Positions 12,601 through 22,039 of a stretch of DNA of 64,000 bases are shown here, piece after piece. The notes below the pieces were generated by a model, which worked only from the letters and a program-made list of their open reading frames with translations, ran no database searches and was not told the DNA's origin. Position 1 is the stretch's first letter. Every line of letters starts with the position of its first letter. The position numbers and the translations under genes were made by a program. The DNA is from Trichomonas vaginalis G3 (Eukaryota > Parabasalia > Trichomonadida > Trichomonadidae): contig NC_067208.1 of assembly GCF_026262505.1 (NCBI RefSeq), forward strand, positions 10,115,962 through 10,179,961, in the 5' to 3' direction.

Positions 12601-13052
12601 CAAATCAAATAGAAGAATTGCAAAAGACAGAAAAAGGAATATACATTTCTATTTTAGCTCTTTTCCTTTCAGAAAGAATCGAAATGGCCATGAAATATGA
12701 ATCTTCTGTTGAGTTTTGGAAAGCAGCAATGATTTCTCCAAAACCTGTCTTAGTTTATATAACAAAAGAACGCTTTGTAAAAACACCTTTGTCATCTAGG
12801 ATAAAGACAAATGCTTTTACAAAGGGAATCAAGATGTTGGATGAAGAAAATGTTGTTGAATTGTTTGGTCTAATGACTGCAGAAATATTTGAAGATGATG
12901 TTGACGAAAAAGAAGTTTTAAAGAAATTAGAATTGATTGTGAATTGTAGACCTGAACTGAAAGAATCATTTATTGGTCTTCTTCCTCTTTCTAAAGAAGA
13001 TTTAATTGAGAAAAATGCACGATCTTTAATTAATGCACTTGATTTGAATTGA
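6645..13052 (+). CDS. Large ubiquitin C-terminal hydrolase, peptidase family C19
   Basis: A 2135-residue deubiquitylating enzyme that removes ubiquitin from proteins. Residues 1-1030 are helical-repeat (armadillo-like) sequence with a probable ubiquitin-like fold near 668-745 (PPTVLRQKIHFIFP...GDKLTLTSSS). The catalytic domain spans about 1045-1307. The Cys box is GLKNLGMTCYMNS with nucleophile Cys1053; the His box is GGHY with His1266; WKIFDD supplies Asp1282. The LKRFDY strand typical of USPs is at about 1215-1221. All three catalytic residues are present. The domain is compact, and I see no CxxC zinc-ribbon pairs. Residues 1310-2135 are again helical repeats. The plan recalls USP9X/USP34-type giants, but I cannot assign an orthologue. 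A truncated 5' copy lies at 3180. Confidence 0.93.
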   Translation: MTLKFSEDFETSTIIFTQCVEREGDYHLMIPEVVSMIQNIEKTGSLPPEYGDVQNRFIDEVIVAAITPILQLSYTSGTELKNDLSFFQECMRFIPWCIKNNHITTTLKIIEILHSRQPFYTPYSNHPQSYAKAKETYNKVLNAFLQANVVNIVHEMMKNEEKTFYNYSIYFALLSYGHTEINKTIRSSEIQEIIMKFYEFSKSSNIREFDQFHLKLILEIIQKLTDCLIYDTNLQLTENINFLIYLLNLDILDKQLIASRILASYFQASNYDSLLKELLNKSDFSNFILKPELHEEVLEILAPVIIKIMNPELLKSFYEVATKSHVTRQKIMFKTIETSLAVMDTDDLMKLIDIFDLSTLHPSLLAGLVPTIATKDKDKAKNIISQILNLSEDGEEVLSHLNPILKCDNQNVKEICKESITEHLDNPSTSLVSVLKSCVTDKIFDESLIPVIFNQILKNGNQMYFSLLTMLYVIYDKPITTETVQELAQLRQYPGLGMSFDNLIDKKGKKPFDKDSLMAIFNLFRDDVSSYDTISLLQKIVLLFELIDKNITSIQYITDDPDRIPRRYQLSRIPSLLSDLISIYFTIYDQTYASIFDTNIKDIVSAIQNLNIEEYSKILFSNLQKCQEEYQRHNMYTLIIESIDIFDAGFDPEDFNLVRNKKNPKNDCIYFTVQGLGVSKQFYESCYMPPTVLRQKIHFIFPNLENFSILNSNFNIFAFKSLLEAGVKNGDKLTLTSSSLPYFKNTTTIFKYLFDHKITSLLIQSLKSDISGFSSLKLLKRLPDDKDVLKNNDIKGMSEREIIYYISVLKKEKLSDEIYSNLSEIFMTSGSKIEKYLTKMFLLDFRPKLINFKASDLINFLDKNSEIINLFAKLIEFDENLIEKRHQLLTVLEQADSSTASELSRIYSTIKNSEKFVDEISENLTKNFLFLILSIVNQTKSSDILEQILDKIQHSLAKNENVVQIIAKIIEKDKNLIKKLTKTNKDQIFSIALSCSDQNQYSAVNIIKEIGCEGYENQLSKFYSNKIQNWSFSPISPNKTVPGVGLKNLGMTCYMNSVMQQLFALSSFVKTVFDTENSLESLKQLFSDMSEEKLPYADMSDFVNEWKWGTQKVNCFEQQDALEFLSMFLDSMPKNSSQFFIGEYENVLTDDKGEIISKNIENFDSIEVEIKNTIEDSMTSSSVFPDYKIDDKTVTVTKTTKVKKFPEVLVIQLKRFDYNLRTFEKIKVNTQFKYPNSLNLKNIEGEVTNYNLTGIVAHAGNAVGGHYISFIKYQENKWKIFDDTDTRIARTQDMYNLYGTSSADQYTPNAYILFYTKKDEKIYQKLEIPQKYKKASNEKIQNLSEISALYTRNSYELSIISNHLLDFYFNVYMHSTMSNLEKQIIDSLSDIDNLFDKLMEREEDVLYCLANCPNYEILNSLHAILKMNSLSFTRDFVNHLLILIENSGQNWRIVNSICSVLAHYILCHPNQNDFIYRSLCGYLLRFYDKPSTSLNVVNFSPLFNLFTFEKYPEVKETIKAISNKVIQNENHKSQFETVLAYYADIETLPQIIVQARSDPNTQAMLIKIIFNVLQNVHTTKEQLKKMFDTVFIMKEGYSSVVLKKIVVAMIMKSLEKENFLDLITDNLEFILTPILCHLNLNTTKKLAETLSYFIVPSACIPPFKEAQTACQFSSDSIKRYTIDEYMKSYVPSQNKKEKITPKVSDFTQDELRRANKLKDFVVTFVKSVIEKPIKLSIRTGNYLQHPIIIVQRIAYFCGQILGFEFIKPFILPLFEKFLPKNKNEEFLPCSSLGSLMSMCEIYLDQYVDFIASIEKIDPSTLRHLKNFICNLKDDDLKLFVENKNSIKVMTEMAKSTEGSVHKGIFQIVTKALFVTDNKLFFDACVPDMSNNVMKLIPMPKILTIIDRLIPFISEETKMAVFRYTIEKMIFIASQTQRVDEEKLNETISIANIIGQFIENPVLSEEEIQKIVEFPNPASVSLILKNTNQIEELQKTEKGIYISILALFLSERIEMAMKYESSVEFWKAAMISPKPVLVYITKERFVKTPLSSRIKTNAFTKGIKMLDEENVVELFGLMTAEIFEDDVDEKEVLKKLELIVNCRPELKESFIGLLPLSKEDLIEKNARSLINALDLN

Positions 13053-13208
13053 AAATCATTATTTTATTATTGTTTGTTTTAAAATTATATTTTTTCTTTA
13101 ATCAATACTCTTTATTTCTTTCCATTTATAAGAAAAAAAATTGAATAATATAAAAATATTAAAATTAATTTCTTACGAATAGGAAAAAGAAACCGATTTA
13201 ACATACAA

Positions 13209-14841
13209 ATGTCAAATGTTGATGCAAAATCATTAAAAGTAAGTAAATGCATTTTTGATGACTGCAGATTCAAGGAAAAGCTATTTGGTGATATGTCCTC
13301 TGGCGGAGCCTTATTTGTATTTATGAATGACGAAGTCAAAATTGAAAGATCGTGTTTTATCGAATGCCATGCAGACGATGTAGATTGTATAATTATAAAT
13401 GCAATGGTTAATCAACCATTTATAAAATTCAACTCAAGCTATTTTTACTTTGGCAAAATACATGATCCACTTCAGATTAGTACAAAATCCGAATTCATTT
13501 GTAATAGTCTAAACTGCTCAAATATGATTTCAATTGATGAAAATTTATTTGAAATTTCAAATATAAAATTTTCATATTTTTTGGAAATGAATTGCAGATT
13601 TCATTTAGAAAATGTTGATTCATGTGTGTTTGAAAAGTGTAATTGTTCAAAGTTTAATGCAAAGTTGATTACATGTTGTTCATTTATTGATTTTATAAAT
13701 GAAGATTGTGTTTTCAATATTACAATTGATCCATCGAAACCTTTGTATTCAGATAAGAACATATCAAGTCTAATGAATTCAATCGTTGTAACGAAAGATG
13801 TTCCTGTTCCGAAGATCGAAGAAACACTTTGTCCTGTATTAAACATTTAGGAAAAATGTAAGTAATGTTAAACCAAACAAATCAATGAATTACATATATT
13901 TGCCTCCAGTTCTTGAAATCGTCGAATGTGAATTCAAAGACATCAGTGTCATTGCAGATAGTGGATCTGCAATCAATTTCGATCATCCTATGTATGAATT
14001 CCTTTCATATGATCCTAAGATCAAAATCGACAGCTGTCTTTTCTTGAACTGTGTTAGTGACTCATGTCCAGGTGCGGTTCGCATCAACTACACTCATGCA
14101 CAAGTTTCTATCAACAAAATGTGTTCACTAAACTGTGGAGGAAATTACTATACAATATTTTGTATTTTAACCAATTCATCTGCTCACATCAACGCATCAA
14201 CAATATTTTCAACACATGATACTATAACGCAATACGAACGCTATGCTTCAGGTATTAACCCTCTTCCAAAATATATTGGTAATTACAGTATTTCTTTTTT
14301 GAATGGGCTCAATCATACACATGGAAAGTATTTCACAGCACCTCATGATGGATTAGGAGTTAATGTTTCTTATTCTCATTTTGAAAACTTATCATCACTA
14401 TCATTTCTTGGAATTGATAATTCAAATATTCTGAAATGTAATTTCATTGAAGTGACATGCGATATAACATATGGAATCAATTTAAATTATATTTTCTATG
14501 AGTGTGTATTTGATAAAACAAATATAATCGACAATTTCGAGTATCGTTTCAAATCGCCAATTGAAAAAATCAATGAAACATTTATAAATTGTTATATCAA
14601 GAAATATAACGAGACATTTGATGGCAAAATTATTTCTTTAGATTTATATTTGAACAACAAATGTAACTTCCCAATTGATAGAAAAGATAGAACCCTATTG
14701 ATTATTAGTTTGGTTGTTGCCTCAGCTACTTTATTAATTCTTTCATCAGTTCTCATTACATTCTTCATATATAGAAGAAAACAAAATGTTATTGATGCGC
14801 GCCATACCCTAGAACAGAACTTGTTAAATGACTTTGGATAA
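13209..14841 (+). pseudogene. Pmp-like beta-helix surface protein with one frame break
   Basis: Two abutting frames (13209-13850 and 13885-14841) make up one Pmp-like surface protein: repeated GGA[IL]-F and C-x-F-x-x-C motifs of a right-handed beta-helix, a membrane helix at the end (LLIISLVVASATLLILSS), then a short basic tail ending in LLNDFG. The reading frame shifts by one base between about 13843 and 13850, and the downstream frame is open through the junction. The start is ragged: compared with the copy at 22040 this gene lacks the first GGAI repeat. The identical break occurs in the paralogue at 22852. Adhesion or surface display is inferred from the family. It may be a pseudogene, or the break may be recoded. 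Confidence 0.75.
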
Positions 14842-14869
14842 AATTCCTTATTAAATAATTCCTAATAGT

Positions 14870-15010
14870 TTATTCGGAAATATTGAAGTACTAGTAAGTC
14901 TTTGACTCGCAATGCATTTTTTAACAGATATATTTTCTTGAAATGTATTAGTGACTCGTTTCAATGTGTATTTTAAATCAACTACACTCATGAACTTAAC
15001 TGAAGTGGTA
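14870..15010 (+). pseudogene. Worn fragment of a Pmp-like gene
   Basis: Bases 14931-14998 resemble 14036-14103 of the preceding gene: both contain TTTCTTGAA then TGT then TTAGTGACTC, and end in ATCAACTACACTCATG. Surrounding sequence is too decayed to read as protein. This looks like a third, older copy of the same coding region directly downstream of the first. Confidence 0.55.
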
Positions 15011-15375
15011 TCTGCCACACTGTTTATTGCACTTTTATAAACATGCAACTTATTTAATTTCCTATTTTTATATTGATGAAAAACTATCAATTCAAAATTG
15101 TTCCTAAACCATTGTGTTTAATCATTCATATGAAAAATATTTCATACAATCAAAATCTTTAAATTAAGCTACAGTTTATTATTTCTATTTTGAAATTTTA
15201 CTGATTCGAAATTCAAAATTATATAATTGAAAATTATAAAACTGGAAACATCTCATTAGCAGATGATTAATCAACAGGTTCAAGTTAATGATACTGCATT
15301 TGTATTTATTGTAGTTCTAACAACTTAATACATTTATGGTAATCATAAAAGAGTTATAGAAATGCGCAATTCCAG
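15011..15375. other. Gene-free stretch
   Basis: AT-rich spacer between the worn Pmp-like fragment and the BspA tail copy. No feature is seen. Confidence 0.5.
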
Positions 15376-15846
15376 GAATTTTACTCTATTACATATCCAG
15401 AGTATTATCTTGGTTATATTGAAGTTATTAATAAGAGTTGTGAATCAAATTTAATTTATGAAGAAATAGAAAACAATACAAAAGCACAATGTGATAATCA
15501 ACAGATGCTTATTAATGAAGGTCATAGAAAGAAAGGATCGCTATATAACATCGAAATCGGATTGATTGTTATGGGTCTTTTGTTTATTGGAACTGTTATC
15601 TGTCTTCTTTACACTATTTATGCATATATGAAGCGAAATGATAAAGAAGATTCTGAAACAGTTCATGAGATGGAAGTTGAAGAAGTCAAAACAGCTAACT
15701 CTAATGAAATTGAAGGTGTCACATATGACAATCCATTATTTACACGTGGCAACTGGAATGATGATCCATTCAAAGACGATTTTGAAGAATATGATAATAA
15801 CGAAATTTGCTTTTCTTTGTATTTATACTTTGTATCCATATTATAA
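15376..15846 (+). pseudogene. Detached 3' tail copy of a BspA-like gene
   Basis: Bases 15376-15805 match 21363-21792 with only a handful of differences. The copy carries only the last part of a BspA-like surface protein: a short juxtamembrane segment, the membrane helix IGLIVMGLLFIGTVICLL, and an acidic cytoplasmic tail with TYDNPLF. No leucine-rich repeats precede it, and its last residues diverge. With no signal peptide or ectodomain it is unlikely to be a working gene; it is best read as a duplicated or gene-converted 3' fragment. Confidence 0.85.
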
Positions 15847-15896
15847 ATCCATAAAAAATGATATACAATATATATATCATATTTATTTCTTTAATT

Positions 15897-18011
15897 TTAA
15901 TCATGATTATCAACATTTTCTGTTGATTTGTGCAAAAGAATTTGGTAATAAATTATTACAGAAATAGCTGTGACACAGAGAATAATAAATATGATAAGGG
16001 CTGCTAGTTCTGCTTTGTATTTTCCGCTTTGCTTATAAACCGTTTCTCCATTCAATGAAAATGAATTATCATTGACATCACAACTGCTTTCATTCGTCTC
16101 ATTATATGTTATATTTTCTTCAATGATGGAACACTCTCCTTTTATTGCTTGTAAATAAAATTCTTCCTCAGCATAATTGTAAAAATTGTTTGCAAAAAGC
16201 TTTGGTAAAGAGATTTCTATATCATCAAATGGATCCTCTCTATATATAATAGGGGCTTCAATACTAGTAGCCTTAACTGCTAATGGTCTATCTTCTCCAA
16301 AATCCCAAAATGAAATTGATTTGTAACCTTCTTTACAAAAACTTGTTTCATATCTTATACCATAAAAATTACTTTGTTCCCACCAGTTACGGAAAAACTC
16401 GTTATTGAAAGAACTATCAAGTGATTCTGGTAAAATAATAAGTTTTGTCTTTGAATATATAATATCTTCTAGGTATTCCCCATCAATATCTTGAACTGAA
16501 TTACTAAATATAACTGATGATGACAAATTATTATAAATTGAAATTAAAACGTTTGAATTCTTCATAATAATTTCAGTTTCTGTGACATAATAAACTGGAT
16601 GGTCTTCTGAAATAGTAATTACTAAATCATTGCATCCAATAAAAGCATTACTTTCTATTTTCGTAATTTTGTTTGTTGTTGTAAATCTTTTGAGTCCACT
16701 ATATGCAAAACAATATATTGGAATAGAATTTAATTTATCATTAAATGATATTGATTCTAAACTTGTACAGTTCATGAAGCAAGTTATATCAAGACGAATA
16801 AAAGTAGATTTTTGGCCAATAGAAATTTCAGTAAGAGATGCACATCCTGCAAAGCAATATTCAGGAATAAAGTTTACATATGGCAGCTCAATTTTATGTA
16901 ATTTTGAACAATTAATGAAACAACCAGGTTTGATGAAAATGATGTCTGAGCTATATATAACTTCCTTCAAATTGGAACATCCAAGAAATAATCCTTCACC
17001 AAATTCATGGATTTTCTTAGATTGAAAAGTAATTTTTTCAATATTAATGCAATACTGAAATCCATATTTTATTGTATCAACTGACTCTGGGATAATGATT
17101 TCTTTTTGTGAATTGATTGGAAGACACGAATATATAATTGAATGTGCTTTGTTATATAAAAGTGGATGATTATATGACAGATCTAGTTCATTATCAATTT
17201 CCACTTCTGATATGTTATATGCTCCTGCGAATATCGATAAATCCATGAAATAGCTGCTATTGATTGAAATCTTTTTGAGTTCATTACAGCCAGAAAATAT
17301 TATTTTTCCAAGAGTTGTCCTATCTACATTAGGATAAAAGCGAGGACTTTCACTCATCTCTATGACAGTGGGTGAAGTTTCAATAGGCATAGAACGAGTA
17401 AGCTCTATGATCCTTTCCTCATAGCGATTAAGTTTGATTATAACATGTGCATCTTTAGCAATAATTACTTCTTCGATGTGAGTGTTAATAAAGGCATTAT
17501 TACAAATTTCAACTTGATTCGAAAATGTAATTTTTCCTGAAAGTCCAGAATTTGCAAAAGCATGATCACCAATGTATCTGGCCTTTGAAGTATCAAAATT
17601 TGTTAGATTCTTGCATCCATAAAAACAATAATTTATAATTCTTACAGAATTTCTGAGATAAACTGTGTTCAAACTAGAATTTGCGAATACTGTTGATATA
17701 TAATTAACATCCTCATCAAAACCTACTGTTTCAATATTCGGAAACATTTTTGAAAAATTAATTATTTGCGGTGTCCAATTGATTCTGGAAAATGTGATGG
17801 ATTTAATTGTTCCAAAAATGTAATATGAATTTATTGTACCTGAAGTCATAATATTTAGATTTTTGAAGCCTCCATAAGTAATCGCTAAATAATAATCATA
17901 TGAATTGAAAATATCACTTGATGCAATAGTAACAAGTGATCGTTGTTGATTAAATATCTGGTTGTAGTTCAATGATTGAATAAGTTTTTGCGCTGTTACA
18001 GCGGAAAGCAT
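15897..18011 (-). CDS. BspA-like leucine-rich-repeat surface protein
   Basis: An LRR_5 (BspA/TpLRR type) protein of 704 residues from the start chosen here, MLSAVTAQ, which mirrors MLSRVFSL of the paralogue at 18706; the frame stays open 22 codons further upstream. Repeats of about 23 residues with the pattern C..L..I.....I...AF..C run through most of the length, interrupted near residues 180-230 by a non-repeat insert. Near the end lie an Asn-rich acidic segment with several N-x-S/T sites, a membrane helix (AALIIFIILCVTAISVIIYY) and a 15-residue tail. It sits head-to-head with the paralogue. BspA-like proteins of trichomonads are implicated in adhesion; the role here is inferred. Confidence 0.87.
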   Translation of the reverse strand: MLSAVTAQKLIQSLNYNQIFNQQRSLVTIASSDIFNSYDYYLAITYGGFKNLNIMTSGTINSYYIFGTIKSITFSRINWTPQIINFSKMFPNIETVGFDEDVNYISTVFANSSLNTVYLRNSVRIINYCFYGCKNLTNFDTSKARYIGDHAFANSGLSGKITFSNQVEICNNAFINTHIEEVIIAKDAHVIIKLNRYEERIIELTRSMPIETSPTVIEMSESPRFYPNVDRTTLGKIIFSGCNELKKISINSSYFMDLSIFAGAYNISEVEIDNELDLSYNHPLLYNKAHSIIYSCLPINSQKEIIIPESVDTIKYGFQYCINIEKITFQSKKIHEFGEGLFLGCSNLKEVIYSSDIIFIKPGCFINCSKLHKIELPYVNFIPEYCFAGCASLTEISIGQKSTFIRLDITCFMNCTSLESISFNDKLNSIPIYCFAYSGLKRFTTTNKITKIESNAFIGCNDLVITISEDHPVYYVTETEIIMKNSNVLISIYNNLSSSVIFSNSVQDIDGEYLEDIIYSKTKLIILPESLDSSFNNEFFRNWWEQSNFYGIRYETSFCKEGYKSISFWDFGEDRPLAVKATSIEAPIIYREDPFDDIEISLPKLFANNFYNYAEEEFYLQAIKGECSIIEENITYNETNESSCDVNDNSFSLNGETVYKQSGKYKAELAALIIFIILCVTAISVIIYYQILLHKSTENVDNHD

Positions 18012-18077
18012 ATTCCGTATAAAAATTTTTCTCAAAAAAAATGGAGAAAACCTGATATCCCATTCAATTGTTTGCAT

Positions 18078-18705
18078 TTCCGATAATGCATATTTTGATA
18101 AAAATTGTTATATTGAATTTCATTCAAAAGTCTTGATTTGATAAAAGATGTCTTAAAAGAAATGCTGATACTTACAAAACTACGAAAAATAAAATTATAA
18201 AATTTGCCAACTATTCACAATATTCTAATAAATTGTTGATCAAATTTAATTTGTCCCAACTCAATTTCAAAATCATTAGCTCTCAAAATTAGCCGATGGT
18301 TCAGAAATTATTTTCGGATCAAATTATTTATGAATTTAACTTTGTAAGAGTAGTTTTATTAACTCATGAAATCCGATTTATTTTTGATGATAATTATATT
18401 TTGAAATAAACCGCTTAATAAAACTCGGGTTTATAGTAATGGTAGCACTATGACTGATCACAGAACATAATTTATATGGATCAAACCTAATAATTACATT
18501 AAGTTATGACATTTTCTAAATCCTCATTGTATGATATTTGTAATATTCAACTAGTTGTTATTATTTTATTTTCTTATCAAATGTCAGATTGGATAAAAGT
18601 TCAAGTTATGATATATCATAATATGCTTTATAAATTTCTGATTTTTAGCTTCATATCAATCAAATACAATTCAATTGAATTGAATTTCTTTGAATTGATA
18701 TTTTT
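18078..18705. promoter_or_regulatory. Shared upstream region of divergent BspA-like genes
   Basis: About 630-690 bases separate the two head-to-head BspA-like genes and must hold both promoters. It is AT-rich; I see no repeated motif that I can assign as an initiator on both sides. Confidence 0.35.
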
Positions 18706-21700
18706 ATGCTTTCTCGAGTTTTTTCCTTAAATTTATTAAATAAAAGACTCAATTTTGATTCATCATTAATTACACAGGACAATTTCTTGATTATTTCAGC
18801 AAATGATGATTTTTCAGGAAAATATTCGCAGGATAATCAAATTTATGATTTTATAACACGAAATTCTCTAAATAAAATTAGACTAACAAGTGGATTTAGC
18901 GAAATATATCAATTTTATGGTGTTCATATTGTTAAAATTTTCGATTTTTCCGATTCATTAGTTTCATATATACCTGAAAATATGTTTGTGGACACTATTA
19001 ATCTCGAAGAAGTTATTTTGAATGAAAATATCAAAAGTATTGATGGATATGCATTCGGAAACTCAGAAATTTCGAAAATTAACCTCGAACACGTTAAAAC
19101 TATTGGAGCACATGCGTTTTCTAATTGTCAAAACCTTAAGAATGTTAATGTACAATCTGTTTCACGGTTTGAATATGGTTCGTTCAGAGAAACTGGTATA
19201 ATTGAATTTACATTTCCAAAAAGTATTAATACAATTCAATATAATATGTTTGAAAACTGTCATTTATTAACAAAAGTGAATTTAAGCTCAACAATAACGA
19301 CGATTGGTAAATTTGCATTTTCAAATTGTTATAATCTTGAAACTGTTGAAGGAATTTCACAATTAACCAGCATAGGAGCTAATGCTTTTGAATTTTGTTC
19401 ATTGAAATATCTTAAATTTGAGAAAGATACAGTTACTTGTTTCTCAAATGCATTTGCAAACAATGCAAAATTGACATCAGTTGAATTTGTCTCAGTTTCT
19501 TTAGAAAAAGGAGTGTTCATGAATTGTATAAATCTTAAAACTGTAACAATTACAAATGAATATCGTCCCAATAATCAAAACCAATACAACTTTTATAATT
19601 GCATATTGTTAGAAAAATTTACTGCTGGAAGAGCTTATACAATCGGAATTTGTGATTTTGCAAATTGTAGGAAATTAGCAAATTTTGATGTTCAAAATAT
19701 TCTGGAATTAGAAGAAGCATGTTTCAGAAATTGCCAGTCATTAACATCATTTAATCTTACAAATATGGATTATATCGGATCAGGAGCATTTCAAGGGTGT
19801 ACTAAATTGAAAACAGTTTATGGATTGGAGAATCAAGCATCTGCAGGCCCTATTCAAATAGGTCCTATTGAAAGAGGTCCTATTGAAATAGTTGCAGAAC
19901 CATATGTTTTCTCTGACTGTATTAGTTTAGAATTCAACCAAATTCATTATGCCAATACAGGGATGTTTTCGAATTGTTATTCTTTGAAAGAAATCAATTT
20001 TACTGGTCAAGTATTAGAGTCAAAAGCATTTCAATTCTGTATCAATCTGAAAAAATTTAATTTCATACCAGTAGAAGATTCTATTTTCTCAATTCCTGAA
20101 TATTGTTTTTATGGCTGTGTTAATTTGGAAGAAATCAATTTCCCTGATAACATTCATTCTATTGGAAAATTTGCTTTCTATAATACATCTTTAATAAATG
20201 GAATAAATATCAATAAAGTCCAAAATCTAGGAGCATGTTCATTTGCATATTCAAAGCTAACATCAATAACATTTATTAGTCCAATAATATCGAAATATAT
20301 GCATCGAATTGTTCATAATTTGCAAGATTTGCATATTTTTGATCATTGTGACATGCTAGAAAAAGTCATATTTGAGGGAAAAGGCTTTATTCCTCTCTTT
20401 GAATTTAAGAATTGCAAGAATTTGAATAAAATCGAGTTCAAAGGCGATTTTCAAATAAAGGATGATTTTGTATATGCCATTGAATATACTAATCGTTTGG
20501 TTGGAGGCATATCAGAAAACCCAATTATATTGTTATCGTATAATATATCTGCAAATACAGAAGGAGTCATTATTCCAGAAAAGTTCGATTCAATTTATTA
20601 TTCAGCATTTAGATACGTCAACAATATTAAAACACTAAAAGTTAATTATGACTTACAAATTATGTCATATGCATTTGCAGATATGGAATCATTAGAAGAA
20701 GTTTATTTCAATGCATCAGAAATCCCTTTTGGATGCTTTTATAATTGTACAAAACTTTCGAAAGTAACTCTTTCTGAAAATGTTAAAATAATTGATGAAA
20801 ACGCTTTCTCTTATACAAATATAAATGAAATTGTTTTGCCTCTTTCATTAGAATATATTGCTAATCCATTTAGAAATACACCAATAGTAACAATTGAATT
20901 TACAGATGGACAATTTCATCCCGACTTCTTTGCAACAAAGAATGAATTCATTAGAATTAATCATGATAAGAACGATGAAATGGAAATATTGTTTATATTT
21001 GGCAACATTTCAAATCAAATTACAAAATTAACTGAAGGAGTTAAAAGTCTTAACATGGAAAATTTCAGGTTCTTTTCTGATGATAAACCAATTTTAATGC
21101 TTCCGCATTCAATTGAGAGAATCGTAATATCAGATATTTCAGAACACTATTCAGGAAATTTGGGTAGTAGAAAATTGAATTTCCTGAATTCTAATACATT
21201 ATTTGATACTTCAAATATTTATCCAAATTATGTTACGATTGGACGAATCCAATTCAGGTTTTGTGGAATAATCCATCTATAGAATTGATGAGAGATAAAA
21301 TCTATGATGCAACTCCTCTTGGTTTAATAAGGCCAAATGATTATGTTGCTCCGCCAAAAATTGAATTTTACTCTATGACATATCCAGAGTATTATCTTGG
21401 TTATATTGAAGTTATTAATAAGAGTTGTGAATCAAATTTAATTTATGAAGAAATAGAAAACAATACAAAAGCACAATGTGATAATCAACAGATGCTTATT
21501 AATGAAGGTCATAGAAAGAAAGGATCGCTATATAACATCGAAATCGGATTGATTGTTATGGGTCTTTTGTTTATTGGAACTGTTATCTGTCTTCTTTACA
21601 CTATTTATGCATATATGAAGCGAAATGATAAAGAAGATTCTGAAACAGTTCATGAGATGGAAGTTGAAGAAGTCAAAACAGCTAACTCTAATGAAATTGA

Positions 21701-21851
21701 AGGTGTCACATATGACAACCCATTATTTACACGTGGCAACTGGAATGATGATCCATTCAAAGACGATTTTGAAGAGAATGACAATAACGAAAAAGTAAAT
21801 TACTTTTTGGGCAAAGATCTTGAAGAAGCATCTGATGGAAAAACTAATTGA
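18706..21851 (+). pseudogene. BspA-like leucine-rich-repeat surface protein with frame break
   Basis: The first frame (18706-21282, 858 residues) is almost entirely BspA/TpLRR repeats (AF..C..L..V.....I). The last part lies in another frame, open from upstream of 21261 to 21851, and reads VLWNNPSIELM, then about 80 residues, then the membrane helix IGLIVMGLLFIGTVICLL and an acidic tail with YDNPLF and a closing EEASDGKTN. One frame change near 21245-21262 separates the two. NPLF recalls NPxY-type endocytosis signals, a suggestion only. A small insert near residues 380-395 repeats GPI-x-x-GPI. It may be a recent pseudogene, an assembly indel, or recoded. The tail is duplicated at 15376. Confidence 0.8.
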
Positions 21852-22039
21852 TTTTTTTTAATAAAAAGCTTATTGACAAACTAAATAATTTTAAAATTTT
21901 TATTACCCAGCCTTCAACAGTTTTTCGCAAATTTTCTGAGAAAAATTTCAATACTATATATTTTTATTATGCAAATACAATCTATAGTACATATTATTTA
22001 TATATATAAAAGAAAAAAATCGTTTTAAGATCAAAAAAA

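Noticed and set aside
13843-13884. Spliceosomal intron (GTAAGT at 13858) joining the two Pmp-like frames
   Set aside because: The stop lies before the GTAAGT, and the ACTAAC-type branch and 3' motif known from trichomonad introns is absent.
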